Below, one piece after another: positions 24,794 to 33,013 of a DNA stretch of 64,000 nt. The notes beneath the pieces were generated by a model. The model had not been told where the DNA came from, searched no databases, and saw nothing but the letters and a program-made list of their open reading frames with translations. The position numbers were made by a program, and so were the translations under genes. Every line of letters starts with the position of its first letter. The first letter of the stretch is position 1. This DNA is from JAGQZY01 sp964588335 (lineage in GTDB: Bacteria > Bdellovibrionota > Bdellovibrionia > Bdellovibrionales > JAGQZY01), in the NCBI GenBank assembly GCA_964588335.1, contig CAZPOV010000004.1:62001-126000 (forward strand). The letters are read 5' to 3'.

Positions 24794-25684
24794 ATGGGAT
24801 CTCCGGTTTATTTTACTTTGCATATTAAAGGCGTGCCTGTCGCAGACGAGGACTTGGTGACTCACAATCTGTTTGAGGCCGGGGCTGGTGGGGTTCAAGA
24901 GAACCTTTCATTCACTCAGCAAGAAAGAAACTACCTACCGAAAGTCATTGAAGCTGAAATCAAAAATCTGATCGCCTATTTTGAAGAACCGCCGTCAATA
25001 CAATGGCTCGAATCGTTTCAAGTGGAATACCCTCACATTCAAGTGCAGGTGGAAGAGCATGAAACCGTGGATTGGTTGCAAAACTGGAAAGATCAGTGGA
25101 AGCCATTTGAACTTATCAATGACATCTGGATTGTACCCGATTGGCATAAAGACAGTTTTCGACCTGATAAAGGCCATCGTATTTTAATCGAGCCGGGGAT
25201 GGCTTTTGGAACCGGCACTCACGCCACCACCCAGTTGGCAGCACAACTGATTGATAAAATTCAAAAGCAAGTGGGTGTCTCATCTCTTGTCGATGTGGGA
25301 ACGGGGTCAGGAATTCTGTCGTTATTGGCGCATCATTTGGACGTTGAAAAAATCTTTGCCTACGACAACGACCCTGAATCGAAGCGGGTTTTTCAAGAAA
25401 ACATCGAAAAGAATCAAGCCAGTCGGGCGAAATGGTGCGAGCCCTGGGCCCAGGAGTTGAAGGGTCAAATCGATTTGACGGTGGCCAATATCATCGATGG
25501 TGTTCTACTGAATTTAAAAACAGAATTTCAAAAGGTGAACAGTCCTTATTATATTTTCACCGGTATACTTGCCGAAAGAGAAGCGGCTTTTCTTGAAGAG
25601 ATGACCGAGAACTGGCCTTTGCAAATCCTCACCCGCCTTGAAAAAGACGAGTGGGTGGGTTTTCTGATGAAGCAGGAGTCATGA
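24794..25684 (+). CDS. prmA: ribosomal protein L11 methyltransferase
   Basis: 296 residues. PrmA trimethylates ribosomal protein L11 using S-adenosylmethionine. The N-terminal substrate-recognition domain covers about 1-110, with the linker WLQNWKDQWKPFEL. The class-I methyltransferase domain follows: GMAFGTGTHATTQL, VDVGTGSGILSLLA (SAM-binding motif I), IFAYDNDPES (motif II) and LTVANIIDGVLL (NPPY-like position, N-I-D). Its stop overlaps the rsmE start by four bases. Confidence 0.9.
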   Translation: MGSPVYFTLHIKGVPVADEDLVTHNLFEAGAGGVQENLSFTQQERNYLPKVIEAEIKNLIAYFEEPPSIQWLESFQVEYPHIQVQVEEHETVDWLQNWKDQWKPFELINDIWIVPDWHKDSFRPDKGHRILIEPGMAFGTGTHATTQLAAQLIDKIQKQVGVSSLVDVGTGSGILSLLAHHLDVEKIFAYDNDPESKRVFQENIEKNQASRAKWCEPWAQELKGQIDLTVANIIDGVLLNLKTEFQKVNSPYYIFTGILAEREAAFLEEMTENWPLQILTRLEKDEWVGFLMKQES

Positions 25685-26424
25685 GGCGTTATTGGATTCC
25701 CAACTCCGCTTTGCAAGACACCCACGTCCTTTTAGAAGGTGATGTGTTTCATCATATCTGCAATGTTTGCCGGCAAGGTGAAGGCAATAAGTTTGAAGTG
25801 ATTTGCCAGAACAAAGCTTTCTTTGTGGAAATAGTCGAACTTAAGAAAAAACAAGCCTTGGCTAAGATTCTAGAAGAAAGACAAATCCAACAACTTCCAA
25901 AACCCCATATTCACTTGGCGTTGTCGCTCCCAAAATTCCAAACTGTCGATCGAGTGGTCGAAAAAATGGTGGAGCTCGGCGTTTCGGAAGTGCACCTGTT
26001 CTCGTCGGATTTTAGTTTTCTAAAGCCCAAGGCAGGGGAGTTGGACAAAAAGCAAAAGCGTTGGCAGAAAATCATCCAAGGGGCCACTCAGCAGACGGGC
26101 CGGGGTGAAATGATGAAATTAACCGAAGTCACCCCATTGCGAGTCTTATTAGAGACGCATTTCCCCGATCCAGGGAAGTGGCCTCTGCTCGCCTATGAGG
26201 GCGACGGTGGGGATAGAATCTCAACTCAGCTCGCATCAGCTCCAGAGGGCATCGAAGAAGTCTGGATTTTTGTCGGGAGTGAAGGTGGTTTTTCGCCCAA
26301 AGATTTAGAAATATTTAAAGATTATAACCTTTTACCAGTATCGCTTGGGGACCAGGTCCTGCGGGTTGAAACGGCTTGCGTGACACTGGTGGGCATTCTA
26401 AAGTATAGTCTAGGGCAACTGTGA
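25681..26424 (+). CDS. rsmE: 16S rRNA m3U1498 methyltransferase
   Basis: 247 residues from the ATG at 25681 inside the prmA stop (ATGA); an earlier in-frame start at 25651 would lie within prmA. N-terminal PUA-like part (HVLLEGDVFHHICNVCRQGE), then the SPOUT methyltransferase fold: PKFQTVDRVVEKMVELGVSE, KIIQGATQQTGRGEMMKL, IFVGSEGGFSPKDLE and LGDQVLRVETACVTLVGIL, the SAM-binding knot. It methylates U1498 in the small-subunit decoding region. Coupled to prmA, so the two form a ribosome-modification pair. Confidence 0.93.
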   Translation: MRRYWIPNSALQDTHVLLEGDVFHHICNVCRQGEGNKFEVICQNKAFFVEIVELKKKQALAKILEERQIQQLPKPHIHLALSLPKFQTVDRVVEKMVELGVSEVHLFSSDFSFLKPKAGELDKKQKRWQKIIQGATQQTGRGEMMKLTEVTPLRVLLETHFPDPGKWPLLAYEGDGGDRISTQLASAPEGIEEVWIFVGSEGGFSPKDLEIFKDYNLLPVSLGDQVLRVETACVTLVGILKYSLGQL

Positions 26425-26490
26425 AACATCCTTTATTCTCTTTCAGGGCGCGATCAAGCCAAGGAATATTAAACAGTTAAGGAGTGGGAG

Positions 26491-27372
26491 ATGGATTTGG
26501 AAAATTTTGAATTTCGACCTCTAACAAAAGGTCTTGGTTTTGATAAAACCACCGAAAATTCAGAAAGAAAGCAATCGCGAGCGATCCCTGTTCCTAAGCC
26601 TAAAGAGGACGTTTTAAAAGACACTCAGTTTGAAATGCCAGAAAAAGAGTTCGTTAAACCCAACGATACTCCAGTCAGCCGATCATTAAAGAAGATGCTC
26701 GATTCGCTTCCACCCTCAGTCGACTTTAAAGAGGATAAAAAGCGAGAGCAGCGTTTGGTGGGGCCGACCATGGCCAAACCGGAAATCAAGACGCCTGTTT
26801 ACCGACCGGTTTTTGATGAAGTGACCCCTCAAATTGCTAAAGAAACCAATTTTGATGTGACCTTAAACAACAGTTTGTCTCAGGCTTTTCCTAAGGCCGA
26901 TGTGAATAAAAAATTCTACCACCAAATGGTGACACCGGTTCAACAATTCCAAGAGATTCCTATGAGTGCGGCCTCTGCCATTATTGATTTCGCCGTGATT
27001 CTTGGATTGGCCTCTCTTTTTGTGGTGAGCTTGGTGGCATTGACTCAGGTGGATATCATCATGATGCTCACCAACAGTCAGCTGAGTGTGCGAACCATGA
27101 TTGAGCTGGGAGCTCTTTATATCGGTGTGGCTCTGTTTTATTTTATGTTGGCCCGCGGCCTTTTCGGCAGCACCTTGGGTGACTGGGCCTTTGATGTTCA
27201 GCTGGGAACCGAAAACGAAAGAAATCATATCATGTACCCTTTCCAAGTTTTATTCCGCACATTCGTTATTATGGCAACCGGAGTGATCATTGTTCCTTTG
27301 GTGTCGTTTGGTTTTGGCAAAGATATCGCCTACTACTTTTCAGGCCTTAAGCTTTTTAGCCGTCAGTACTGA
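26491..27372 (+). CDS. RDD-family membrane protein with long N-terminal cytoplasmic region
   Basis: 293 residues. Residues 1-155 are polar and Lys/Pro-rich with no hydrophobic segment (a disordered tether). From about 160 the RDD domain starts (SAASAIIDFAVILGLASLFV) and carries three or four transmembrane helices; the typical Arg/Asp pair appears as AIIDF and in GSTLGDWAFDVQL. RDD proteins are mostly of unknown function, some acting as transporters. AAGGAG at 26480-26485 precedes the ATG. hldE-like follows after 3 bases, so the two are co-transcribed. Confidence 0.75.
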   Translation: MDLENFEFRPLTKGLGFDKTTENSERKQSRAIPVPKPKEDVLKDTQFEMPEKEFVKPNDTPVSRSLKKMLDSLPPSVDFKEDKKREQRLVGPTMAKPEIKTPVYRPVFDEVTPQIAKETNFDVTLNNSLSQAFPKADVNKKFYHQMVTPVQQFQEIPMSAASAIIDFAVILGLASLFVVSLVALTQVDIIMMLTNSQLSVRTMIELGALYIGVALFYFMLARGLFGSTLGDWAFDVQLGTENERNHIMYPFQVLFRTFVIMATGVIIVPLVSFGFGKDIAYYFSGLKLFSRQY

Positions 27373-27375
27373 TTC

Positions 27376-27840
27376 ATGTATTATAAAGATTTTCAAAAAC
27401 TGAAGAAAGCCATTGCCGAAGATCGTAAAGGCAAAAAGCTGGTGTTCACCAATGGCTGTTTTGATATTTTACACGTCGGTCACGTGCGCTATTTGCAGGA
27501 GGCGCAGAGTTGTGGCGATCTATTGGTTGTTGCCCTCAATACCGATCGCAGTGTGCGTCAGCTCAAAGGACCAGAGCGTCCCATTCAAAATGAAGACGAC
27601 CGCGCCGAAATTCTGGCAGCCCTTGGATGTGTGCAGTACACTTTCTTATTTGATGAAGAGACGCCGGAGCGGGTGATCAAAGAGCTCAACCCCGACGTCC
27701 TTGTCAAAGGTGGCGACTGGAAGATTCCGCAGATCGTCGGCAGCGATTATGTGCTGGCGCAGGGTGGGGAAGTGAAGTCTCTGAAGTTTGTTGAGGGACG
27801 ATCAACCACCAATGTGGTTGAAAAAATGCGTTCCAATTAA
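27376..27840 (+). CDS. hldE: D-glycero-beta-D-manno-heptose 1-phosphate adenylyltransferase
   Basis: 154 residues, the stand-alone C-terminal (RfaE2) half of HldE. Nucleotidyltransferase motifs: FTNGCFDILHVGHVRYLQEA (the HxGH motif in HVGH), ALNTDRSVRQLKGPERPI and DVLVKGGDWK, then EGRSTTNVVEKM (ISTT-like). It adenylylates heptose-1-phosphate for ADP-heptose synthesis, supplying the lipopolysaccharide inner core in the cytoplasm. The kinase half (RfaE1) is not in this window. Its stop overlaps the stop of the converging minus-strand gene by 4 bases. Confidence 0.9.
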   Translation: MYYKDFQKLKKAIAEDRKGKKLVFTNGCFDILHVGHVRYLQEAQSCGDLLVVALNTDRSVRQLKGPERPIQNEDDRAEILAALGCVQYTFLFDEETPERVIKELNPDVLVKGGDWKIPQIVGSDYVLAQGGEVKSLKFVEGRSTTNVVEKMRSN

Positions 27841-28547
27841 AAAAGAAATCCCATTTTTAAAGAGTAAACACTGGTGACGTATCGGTTGAGCGACACGCCG
27901 ACAAAGAAGGGTTCAAAATTGTAAGTGGATCCAAACATGAAATGTGCACTCTCTGCGCTTTGGTTTTCGGTTTGGGTGGAGGCGGTCAGTCCGTTGGCAC
28001 CACCGGCAAAGTCACCACTGGAGTTGACGTAACCACCACCAAGAAAAAATGAAAACTGAGACAGGGTCATCCCCATCAGCAGGTCTGCGCCAAGATTGCG
28101 AGTGCTGAGTTTTTGTTTGATGGTGGCGGTGTCGGCATTGAAGACCAGTGAAAAGTTGATCGGTAAGAATAAGGCTTGGTAAAGGCCCCAGCGCAGGCTG
28201 GCCCCAAATTTAGCGACCTCGATGGTTTTACTGGGGGGCACGATATGAAAGTAGATATCACTGTTGTTGTAAATCCCCTTGCCGACAGTAATGGTTGGAA
28301 AATAAAGGTTGGCCTTCTGATCGGTGGTGGAGCCCAGTTGTGAAAGGTCTGAGGTTTCAATGGTATCCAGTCCAACGCTCACTTCAAGGCCACTGTAGCC
28401 ACCCAAAGGGTAGGCGTTGGACAAAAACTTCGAATTGGAGCCAAGGCCGACAACCTCCATGACCCTTTTTTGATCATCCCGGGTGAGGTCATTGGGAAGC
28501 TCAAGGCCCCAAGTCATTGAAATAAGAAAAGTTAGAAGTGTGAACAC
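27837..28547 (-). CDS. putative outer-membrane beta-barrel protein
   Basis: 236 residues from a GTG start at 28547. Short signal peptide (FTLLTFLISMTWG). The mature protein alternates hydrophobic and polar residues with Gly/aromatic strands (SGLEVSVGLDTIE, VAKFGASLRWGLYQALFLP, FSFFLGGGYVNSSGDFAGG, FFVGVSLNRYVTS) and ends in MGFLF, an aromatic C-terminus typical of barrels. Perhaps 8-10 strands. I recognise no family. It is convergent with hldE; promoter not resolved. Confidence 0.6.
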   Translation of the reverse strand: MFTLLTFLISMTWGLELPNDLTRDDQKRVMEVVGLGSNSKFLSNAYPLGGYSGLEVSVGLDTIETSDLSQLGSTTDQKANLYFPTITVGKGIYNNSDIYFHIVPPSKTIEVAKFGASLRWGLYQALFLPINFSLVFNADTATIKQKLSTRNLGADLLMGMTLSQFSFFLGGGYVNSSGDFAGGANGLTASTQTENQSAESAHFMFGSTYNFEPFFVGVSLNRYVTSVYSLKMGFLF

Positions 28548-28699
28548 AGGCCTATTATGACAAGCCCCTTAAGATTCGTCATCCTTGAAAACTTGCGAAG
28601 CAGGATATAAAACCTACGCACCCTCATCATTTATACTAGGTGGCGATGAACCAGCGATTGTCGGCTGTGGCCAAAGTGGGTGAGTGAAAAGGAGTTTAG

Positions 28700-29947
28700 A
28701 TGAAAGTTTTGGTTGTGGGTAAAGGTGGAAGAGAACATGCGCTGGCTAAAGCCATAGCCGAGAGCCCCAGTGTCGAGGCTGTTTACGCGGTACCGGGAAG
28801 CGCCGGGATGGAACCACAAATCACAGCCTGTGGCGGCACAGAGACGCTGGCCGACGTCAAGAAGGCCTATGATGACTATGGCATTGACTGCGTTGTCATC
28901 GGGCCCGAGGGGCCGCTGGTCGACGGCCTTTCTGATCAACTCCGCGCCCAAGGTGTATTGGTATTTGGTCCAGATCAACAAGGCGCCCAGCTTGAGGGAA
29001 GTAAAATCTTTTCCAAAAAGTTTATGGAGAAATACCAGATTCCCACAGCCGCCTTCACGGAGGTGGCCTCCGTTGAAGAGGTTGCCAAGGCGATCGATAC
29101 TTTCACTCCGCCCTATGTTTTAAAAGCCGATGGCTTAGCCGCCGGAAAAGGGGTTTTTATTTGTAAGACGGAAGACGAGTTGAAAAAAGCCGCTGAAGAT
29201 CTTTTCGAGCATAAAGTTTTGGGAGCCGCCGGCGAAAAAGCACTGATGGAACAATTTCAGCCCGGTTACGAGTTGAGTTTTTTTATTTTAACCAACGGCG
29301 AAGACTATGTGTCTTTGCCGATGGCTCAAGACCACAAAAGATTGCTGGATGGGGATGAAGGACCGAACACCGGTGGTATGGGAACGGTCGCACCGATGAC
29401 AATAGCCGACGATGATTACCAAGCGATTATCCAGCAGGTGGTTGAACCGACTGTTGCTGGACTGAACAAAGAAGGCTTCACTTACCGGGGTGTGGTTTTC
29501 ATCGGAATTATGATGACCGATCAAGGGCCACAAGTTTTAGAATACAACATTCGATTTGGTGATCCAGAAACTCAAGTCTTGATGCCGTTGTTGAATGGCG
29601 ATTGGGGTCAGGCTTTCCAGTCAATTGCCAAGGGAGAGGTTCCGAAGTTGCAATGGAAAGACGCCGCCGCCGCCTGTGTGGTCTTGGCCGCCGAAGGTTA
29701 TCCCAGTCAACCGCGAAAAGGTGTGGTGATTGAGGGCGACCTAAAAGCCGAGGACAATGCTTATTTTCTTCATGCCGGAACCCAAAAAGACGGTGATCAG
29801 TGGATTGTTAATGGAGGGCGGGTGCTGAATGCTATTGGCCTTGGCGCCGACCTACCGAAGGCGATTGCCAACTCATACAGGCAAGCCGAAAAAGTCCAAT
29901 GGCCTGAGCGTCAGATGCGAAAAGACATCGGAAAAAAATACTCTTAA
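28700..29947 (+). CDS. purD: phosphoribosylamine-glycine ligase (GAR synthetase)
   Basis: 415 residues, ATP-grasp enzyme catalysing the second step of de novo purine synthesis. N-terminal VLVVGKGGREHALAKAIAES, then DCVVIGPEGPLVDGLSDQLR, PYVLKADGLAAGKGVFI (nucleotide loop), HKRLLDGDEGPNTGGMG and VLEYNIRFGDPETQVLMPLL. Length and motif order agree with PurD. AAGGAG precedes the ATG. It appears monocistronic, and no other pur gene is nearby. Its end converges with the 29988-30593 gene, 40 bases apart, with no obvious terminator between. Confidence 0.97.
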   Translation: MKVLVVGKGGREHALAKAIAESPSVEAVYAVPGSAGMEPQITACGGTETLADVKKAYDDYGIDCVVIGPEGPLVDGLSDQLRAQGVLVFGPDQQGAQLEGSKIFSKKFMEKYQIPTAAFTEVASVEEVAKAIDTFTPPYVLKADGLAAGKGVFICKTEDELKKAAEDLFEHKVLGAAGEKALMEQFQPGYELSFFILTNGEDYVSLPMAQDHKRLLDGDEGPNTGGMGTVAPMTIADDDYQAIIQQVVEPTVAGLNKEGFTYRGVVFIGIMMTDQGPQVLEYNIRFGDPETQVLMPLLNGDWGQAFQSIAKGEVPKLQWKDAAAACVVLAAEGYPSQPRKGVVIEGDLKAEDNAYFLHAGTQKDGDQWIVNGGRVLNAIGLGADLPKAIANSYRQAEKVQWPERQMRKDIGKKYS

Positions 29948-29987
29948 AAAATTTCTACAATTTTAATCAAGGTCGTGCAGAATTGTA

Positions 29988-30593
29988 CTACCAGGACACC
30001 TGGTACTGCAGAAGCTGGCGTGACTGTTGACGATCATTCAGATGCGAAAGAACCATCTTTGAGTTTCCAGAAAGTTTTTCTTCTAAGGAAACCTGAAAGG
30101 TGTTGTTGGAGGCTTGGTACTCAATTTTTGAATCAATGAGGCCTGAGTAGGTGATTTTGGCTAAGCCCTTTAACGCTTGCACATCGAAGTTCACTTTGTG
30201 CTCGATCTCGTCGCTGGGATTAACGTCGTTTTCTTGTTTGATGGCAATATCCACTTTGGTCGAAGACTCCACTTGCTTGGCTGTCTTCATTAAAAAGCTG
30301 TTAGCGATGATATCAGATTGCATGATTTTATTGGCGGTGTTTTGTAAGATCCGTCCGACCACAGACTGACTGGACTCATTTTCTTGAAAATCTGTAGGTA
30401 CAATCTCGGCCACATCTTCATGGGTTAAAAGAGGTTCCTGACGAATCACCATACGCTTATCAATTTTAAACTCTTTGCGGTTTTTTACAGTCGGGTCGGC
30501 ACGAAAGGCTTTGGCGCGCAAAGCATTGTTGGCCCAGCAGGGATGGCTGAGTGTGAAGATGGTTGCAATGATTAGTAGTTTTTTTAAATTCAT
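29988..30593 (-). CDS. secreted hypothetical protein
   Basis: 201 residues from the ATG at 30593 (GAGG 6 bases upstream; the longer frame to 30695 has no signal sequence). Signal peptide with cleavage expected after PCWA. The mature protein is strongly charged at first (KNRKEFKIDKRMVIRQEPLL), with a helical central part, then beta-like strands (VDIAIKQENDV..., KITYSGLIDSKIEYQAS, VSLEEKLSGNSKMVL). The end resembles barrel-type strands in some Bdellovibrio secreted proteins. No family recognised. It lies upstream-divergent from the HAD gene, sharing a 272-base region rich in dyads. Confidence 0.6.
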   Translation of the reverse strand: MNLKKLLIIATIFTLSHPCWANNALRAKAFRADPTVKNRKEFKIDKRMVIRQEPLLTHEDVAEIVPTDFQENESSQSVVGRILQNTANKIMQSDIIANSFLMKTAKQVESSTKVDIAIKQENDVNPSDEIEHKVNFDVQALKGLAKITYSGLIDSKIEYQASNNTFQVSLEEKLSGNSKMVLSHLNDRQQSRQLLQYQVSW

Positions 30594-30682
30594 CTGTGTC
30601 CTCTTACCCTTTATAGGAGCAAGAACTAGGCCGCCCATCCCCCTTTCAATTGGTTTTAAGGGGTCGAAAACAGTCAGAATAT

Positions 30683-30739
30683 TGACAGCTGTCATTAGGG
30701 CCGAAAATTGCCTAATAAATTGTCTCAGAATGAGACAAT
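30683..30739. promoter_or_regulatory. two operator-like dyads in a divergent intergenic region
   Basis: A perfect 12-bp palindrome TGACAGCTGTCA (30683-30694) and, 24 bases on, an inverted repeat with arms ATTGTCTCA (30719-30727) and TGAGACAAT (30731-30739) around a GAA spacer. No T run follows, so they look like protein-binding sites or an RNA hairpin rather than terminators. They lie between the secreted-protein gene (minus) and the HAD gene (plus). Confidence 0.5.
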
Positions 30740-30865
30740 GGGTGATAAATCCGCAGAACTTCTTAGAAATTTACCGGCTTTGAGACATCGGTCCTGTTCA
30801 GGCTTTAGACAGCTCTGCCTCGGTTCTTGACAGATTGGCTATTTCTCAAGCAATATCGGCTATCT

Positions 30866-31507
30866 ATGCAACATTGGGTTTTTGATTTTGATGGCACTCT
30901 GGTGGATTCCGACGGGATCTTCTACAAAGCATTAGCTTATGCTTTGCAGCCCTTTCAGGTTTCGGTGGGCGAGAATTTTATGGAAGAAATTCGTCACAAA
31001 CACCCACATCGTATTTTCGAAGACCTTCTCTCCCACGAGCAGGCCGAGCAAGCCATGCAAAGGATGCGCGAGATCGGTAGTGAGCTCAGCGAAACCATCC
31101 GTCCGTTCGAAGGCATTGATCGCGTGTTGCAGACTCTTGAAAAACACAAGGTCTCTTTATCGATTTGGACGGGGCGAGATAAGGATTCCACCCAGCGTAT
31201 TTTGCGTAAAACAAAGTTGGATGGTTTTTTTGAGAGAATCATCAGTGGCACCTGTGTGCCAACCAATAAACCGGGGCACGATGGCCTTTTAGAACTTTTG
31301 AATCATCATCGATCGGAGCCGGACACTATGGTTATGACTGGCGATCATCATCACGACATCGAACCGGCCAACGCCTTGGGCTTGGTCTCGGTCCATGCCC
31401 AATGGAAGAGAACGCCCCATGCCTTGCCGGAAAAAATAAAGCCGAACTTTTCGTTCGGCTCGTTGTCTGATTTTCATGATTGGATTGTCTTACAGTTTAA
31501 AAACTAG
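30866..31507 (+). CDS. HAD-family phosphatase, phosphoglycolate-phosphatase-like
   Basis: 213 residues from the ATG at 30866. The in-frame TTG at 30827 is part of TTGACA, which looks like a promoter -35 box, so it is rejected. Motif I HWVFDFDGTLVDSDG contains the DxD nucleophile pair; motif II is SIWTGRDKDST; motif III lysine in TNKPGHDG; motif IV VMTGDHHHDIEPANALGL. The alpha-helical cap domain lies between motifs I and II. The substrate is uncertain: a small phosphate ester. The stop overlaps the stop of the convergent response regulator by 4 bases. Confidence 0.8.
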   Translation: MQHWVFDFDGTLVDSDGIFYKALAYALQPFQVSVGENFMEEIRHKHPHRIFEDLLSHEQAEQAMQRMREIGSELSETIRPFEGIDRVLQTLEKHKVSLSIWTGRDKDSTQRILRKTKLDGFFERIISGTCVPTNKPGHDGLLELLNHHRSEPDTMVMTGDHHHDIEPANALGLVSVHAQWKRTPHALPEKIKPNFSFGSLSDFHDWIVLQFKN

Positions 31508-32907
31508 ATAGAAGCAATGGCTTCTTGCTTCAAACCTTTCTTTTTAATTTTCTCGACCAGCGTGGTTCTGTTCAGGCGCAGTAAAATGGCGGCTTGATTA
31601 CGGTTCCAACCGGTTTTGTTTAAGGCATTCATGATCAGTTGGTTTTCGTAGGCGGCAATCGCTGAGTTAAAGTCGATACCATTTTCGGGGATGTCGACGG
31701 GAAGGTTGTTCAGTAAGACATCGGATTGATTGTCATCAAAATAATTAGGGATGTCAGAGATTTCAACCATACCCTCTTTACGAAGGATACTGACTCGTTC
31801 AATAAAGTTTTCCAATTCGCGAATATTTCCCGGCCAAGTGTATTGTGACAATTTATCAAGGGCCATCGGGTGAATCCCATTAATATTGATACCTTTATGT
31901 TTATTAAATTTACGAATAAAGTGCTCTAACAATAAAGGGATGTCATCTTTGCGTTCCCGTAAAGCGGGGATTTTCATGGGGATCACATTCAAGCGATAGA
32001 ACAGATCCTCTCTAAAGCGCCCTTCCTTCACGGCCTTGGATAAATCGACATTGGTGGCGGCGACGATGCGAACATCCGATTCGATGGTTTTGGCACTTCC
32101 GACGGGTTCAAATCTTTTTTCCTGCAGAACTCGTAAAAGTTTAACTTGAAGGTTCGGGCTCAAATCACCAATCTCGTCCAAGAACAGAGTTCCTTTATTG
32201 GCTAACTCAAAACGTCCTTGTCGATTGCTGATGGCGCCAGTAAAAGCACCTTTGACGTGTCCAAACAATTCACTTTCTAAGAGTTCACTAGGAATGGCAC
32301 CACAGTTAATAGGGACAAAAGCTTTTTCACTGCGAGTCGAATTGTAGTGGATGGCTTTGGCTATTAACTCTTTTCCTGTTCCACTTTCGCCAGTGACCAA
32401 AATGGTTGAGTCGGTGTCAGCCACTTTCTCGATCATGTTTAGAACACTCTGAATAGGCTGTGATTGGCCAATGATATTGTCAAAGCGATATTTACTCTGT
32501 AACTGATTTTTAAGTTCAGAGTTTTCGTAAACCAATTTTTTATGAGACATGGCTTTTTCAGCAATCGATACCAACTCTTCAATATTGAATGGCTTGGTCA
32601 TGAAATGGAAGGCGCCTTTTTTTGTCGCCTTAACGGCAACGTCAATACTGGCGAAACCAGTTAAAACAATAACAGGGATGTTATTGTATTTTTGCTTCAA
32701 AGTAGAAAGAAGTTCAATGCCGTCACCATCGGGAAGTTTTACATCAACAATGGCCAATTCCAGTTCGGAGTTCGCGGTGATTACGGACTCGGCCTCACGA
32801 ATATTACCGGTTGTTATAACCTGATAGTTTCTTCGTGAAAAAATTCGAAAGAGGGCCGCTCTTAAGGTTTGCTCATCATCGACAACAAGAATTTTCGCTT
32901 GGCTCAT
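31504..32907 (-). CDS. NtrC-family sigma-54-dependent response regulator
   Basis: 467 residues from the ATG at 32907 (a GGAAGGAAA purine stretch just upstream; the frame extends further up without supporting signals). Receiver domain 1-120 with phospho-acceptor Asp55 (AIVDVKLPDG), Thr83 (VIVLTG) and Lys105. AAA+ domain: Walker A GESGTGKE at 173-180, sigma-54 contact loop GAFTGA at 220-225, GTLFLDEIGD Walker B. C-terminal Fis-type helix-turn-helix (NRNQAAILLRLNRTTLVEKI). It activates sigma-54 promoters after phosphorylation, probably by the adjacent upstream histidine kinase. A dyad at 32991-33005 lies upstream of its start. Confidence 0.93.
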   Translation of the reverse strand: MSQAKILVVDDEQTLRAALFRIFSRRNYQVITTGNIREAESVITANSELELAIVDVKLPDGDGIELLSTLKQKYNNIPVIVLTGFASIDVAVKATKKGAFHFMTKPFNIEELVSIAEKAMSHKKLVYENSELKNQLQSKYRFDNIIGQSQPIQSVLNMIEKVADTDSTILVTGESGTGKELIAKAIHYNSTRSEKAFVPINCGAIPSELLESELFGHVKGAFTGAISNRQGRFELANKGTLFLDEIGDLSPNLQVKLLRVLQEKRFEPVGSAKTIESDVRIVAATNVDLSKAVKEGRFREDLFYRLNVIPMKIPALRERKDDIPLLLEHFIRKFNKHKGININGIHPMALDKLSQYTWPGNIRELENFIERVSILRKEGMVEISDIPNYFDDNQSDVLLNNLPVDIPENGIDFNSAIAAYENQLIMNALNKTGWNRNQAAILLRLNRTTLVEKIKKKGLKQEAIASI

Positions 32908-32990
32908 GGGGTTTCCTTCCTTGGATTCTAGTGGGGCTCTCTCTTCTTGAAAAAGCATTGTCACTGTTGATTTCAGGTTAGGGAAACATT

Positions 32991-33005
32991 TTGACAGTGT
33001 CAAAT
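32991..33005. promoter_or_regulatory. TTGACA-centred dyad upstream of the NtrC-type regulator
   Basis: TTTGACAGTGTCAAA is a perfect 7-bp inverted repeat around one G. It lies between the kinase stop (33014) and the regulator start (32907), about 85-100 bases upstream of the latter, so it may be an operator or part of a separate promoter for the regulator. Confidence 0.5.
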
Positions 33006-33013
33006 TTTTGAAG

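Noticed and set aside
30827..30865. TTG start for the HAD protein
   Set aside because: The TTG is the first part of TTGACA, a likely -35 box; homology to HAD motif I begins just after the ATG at 30866.
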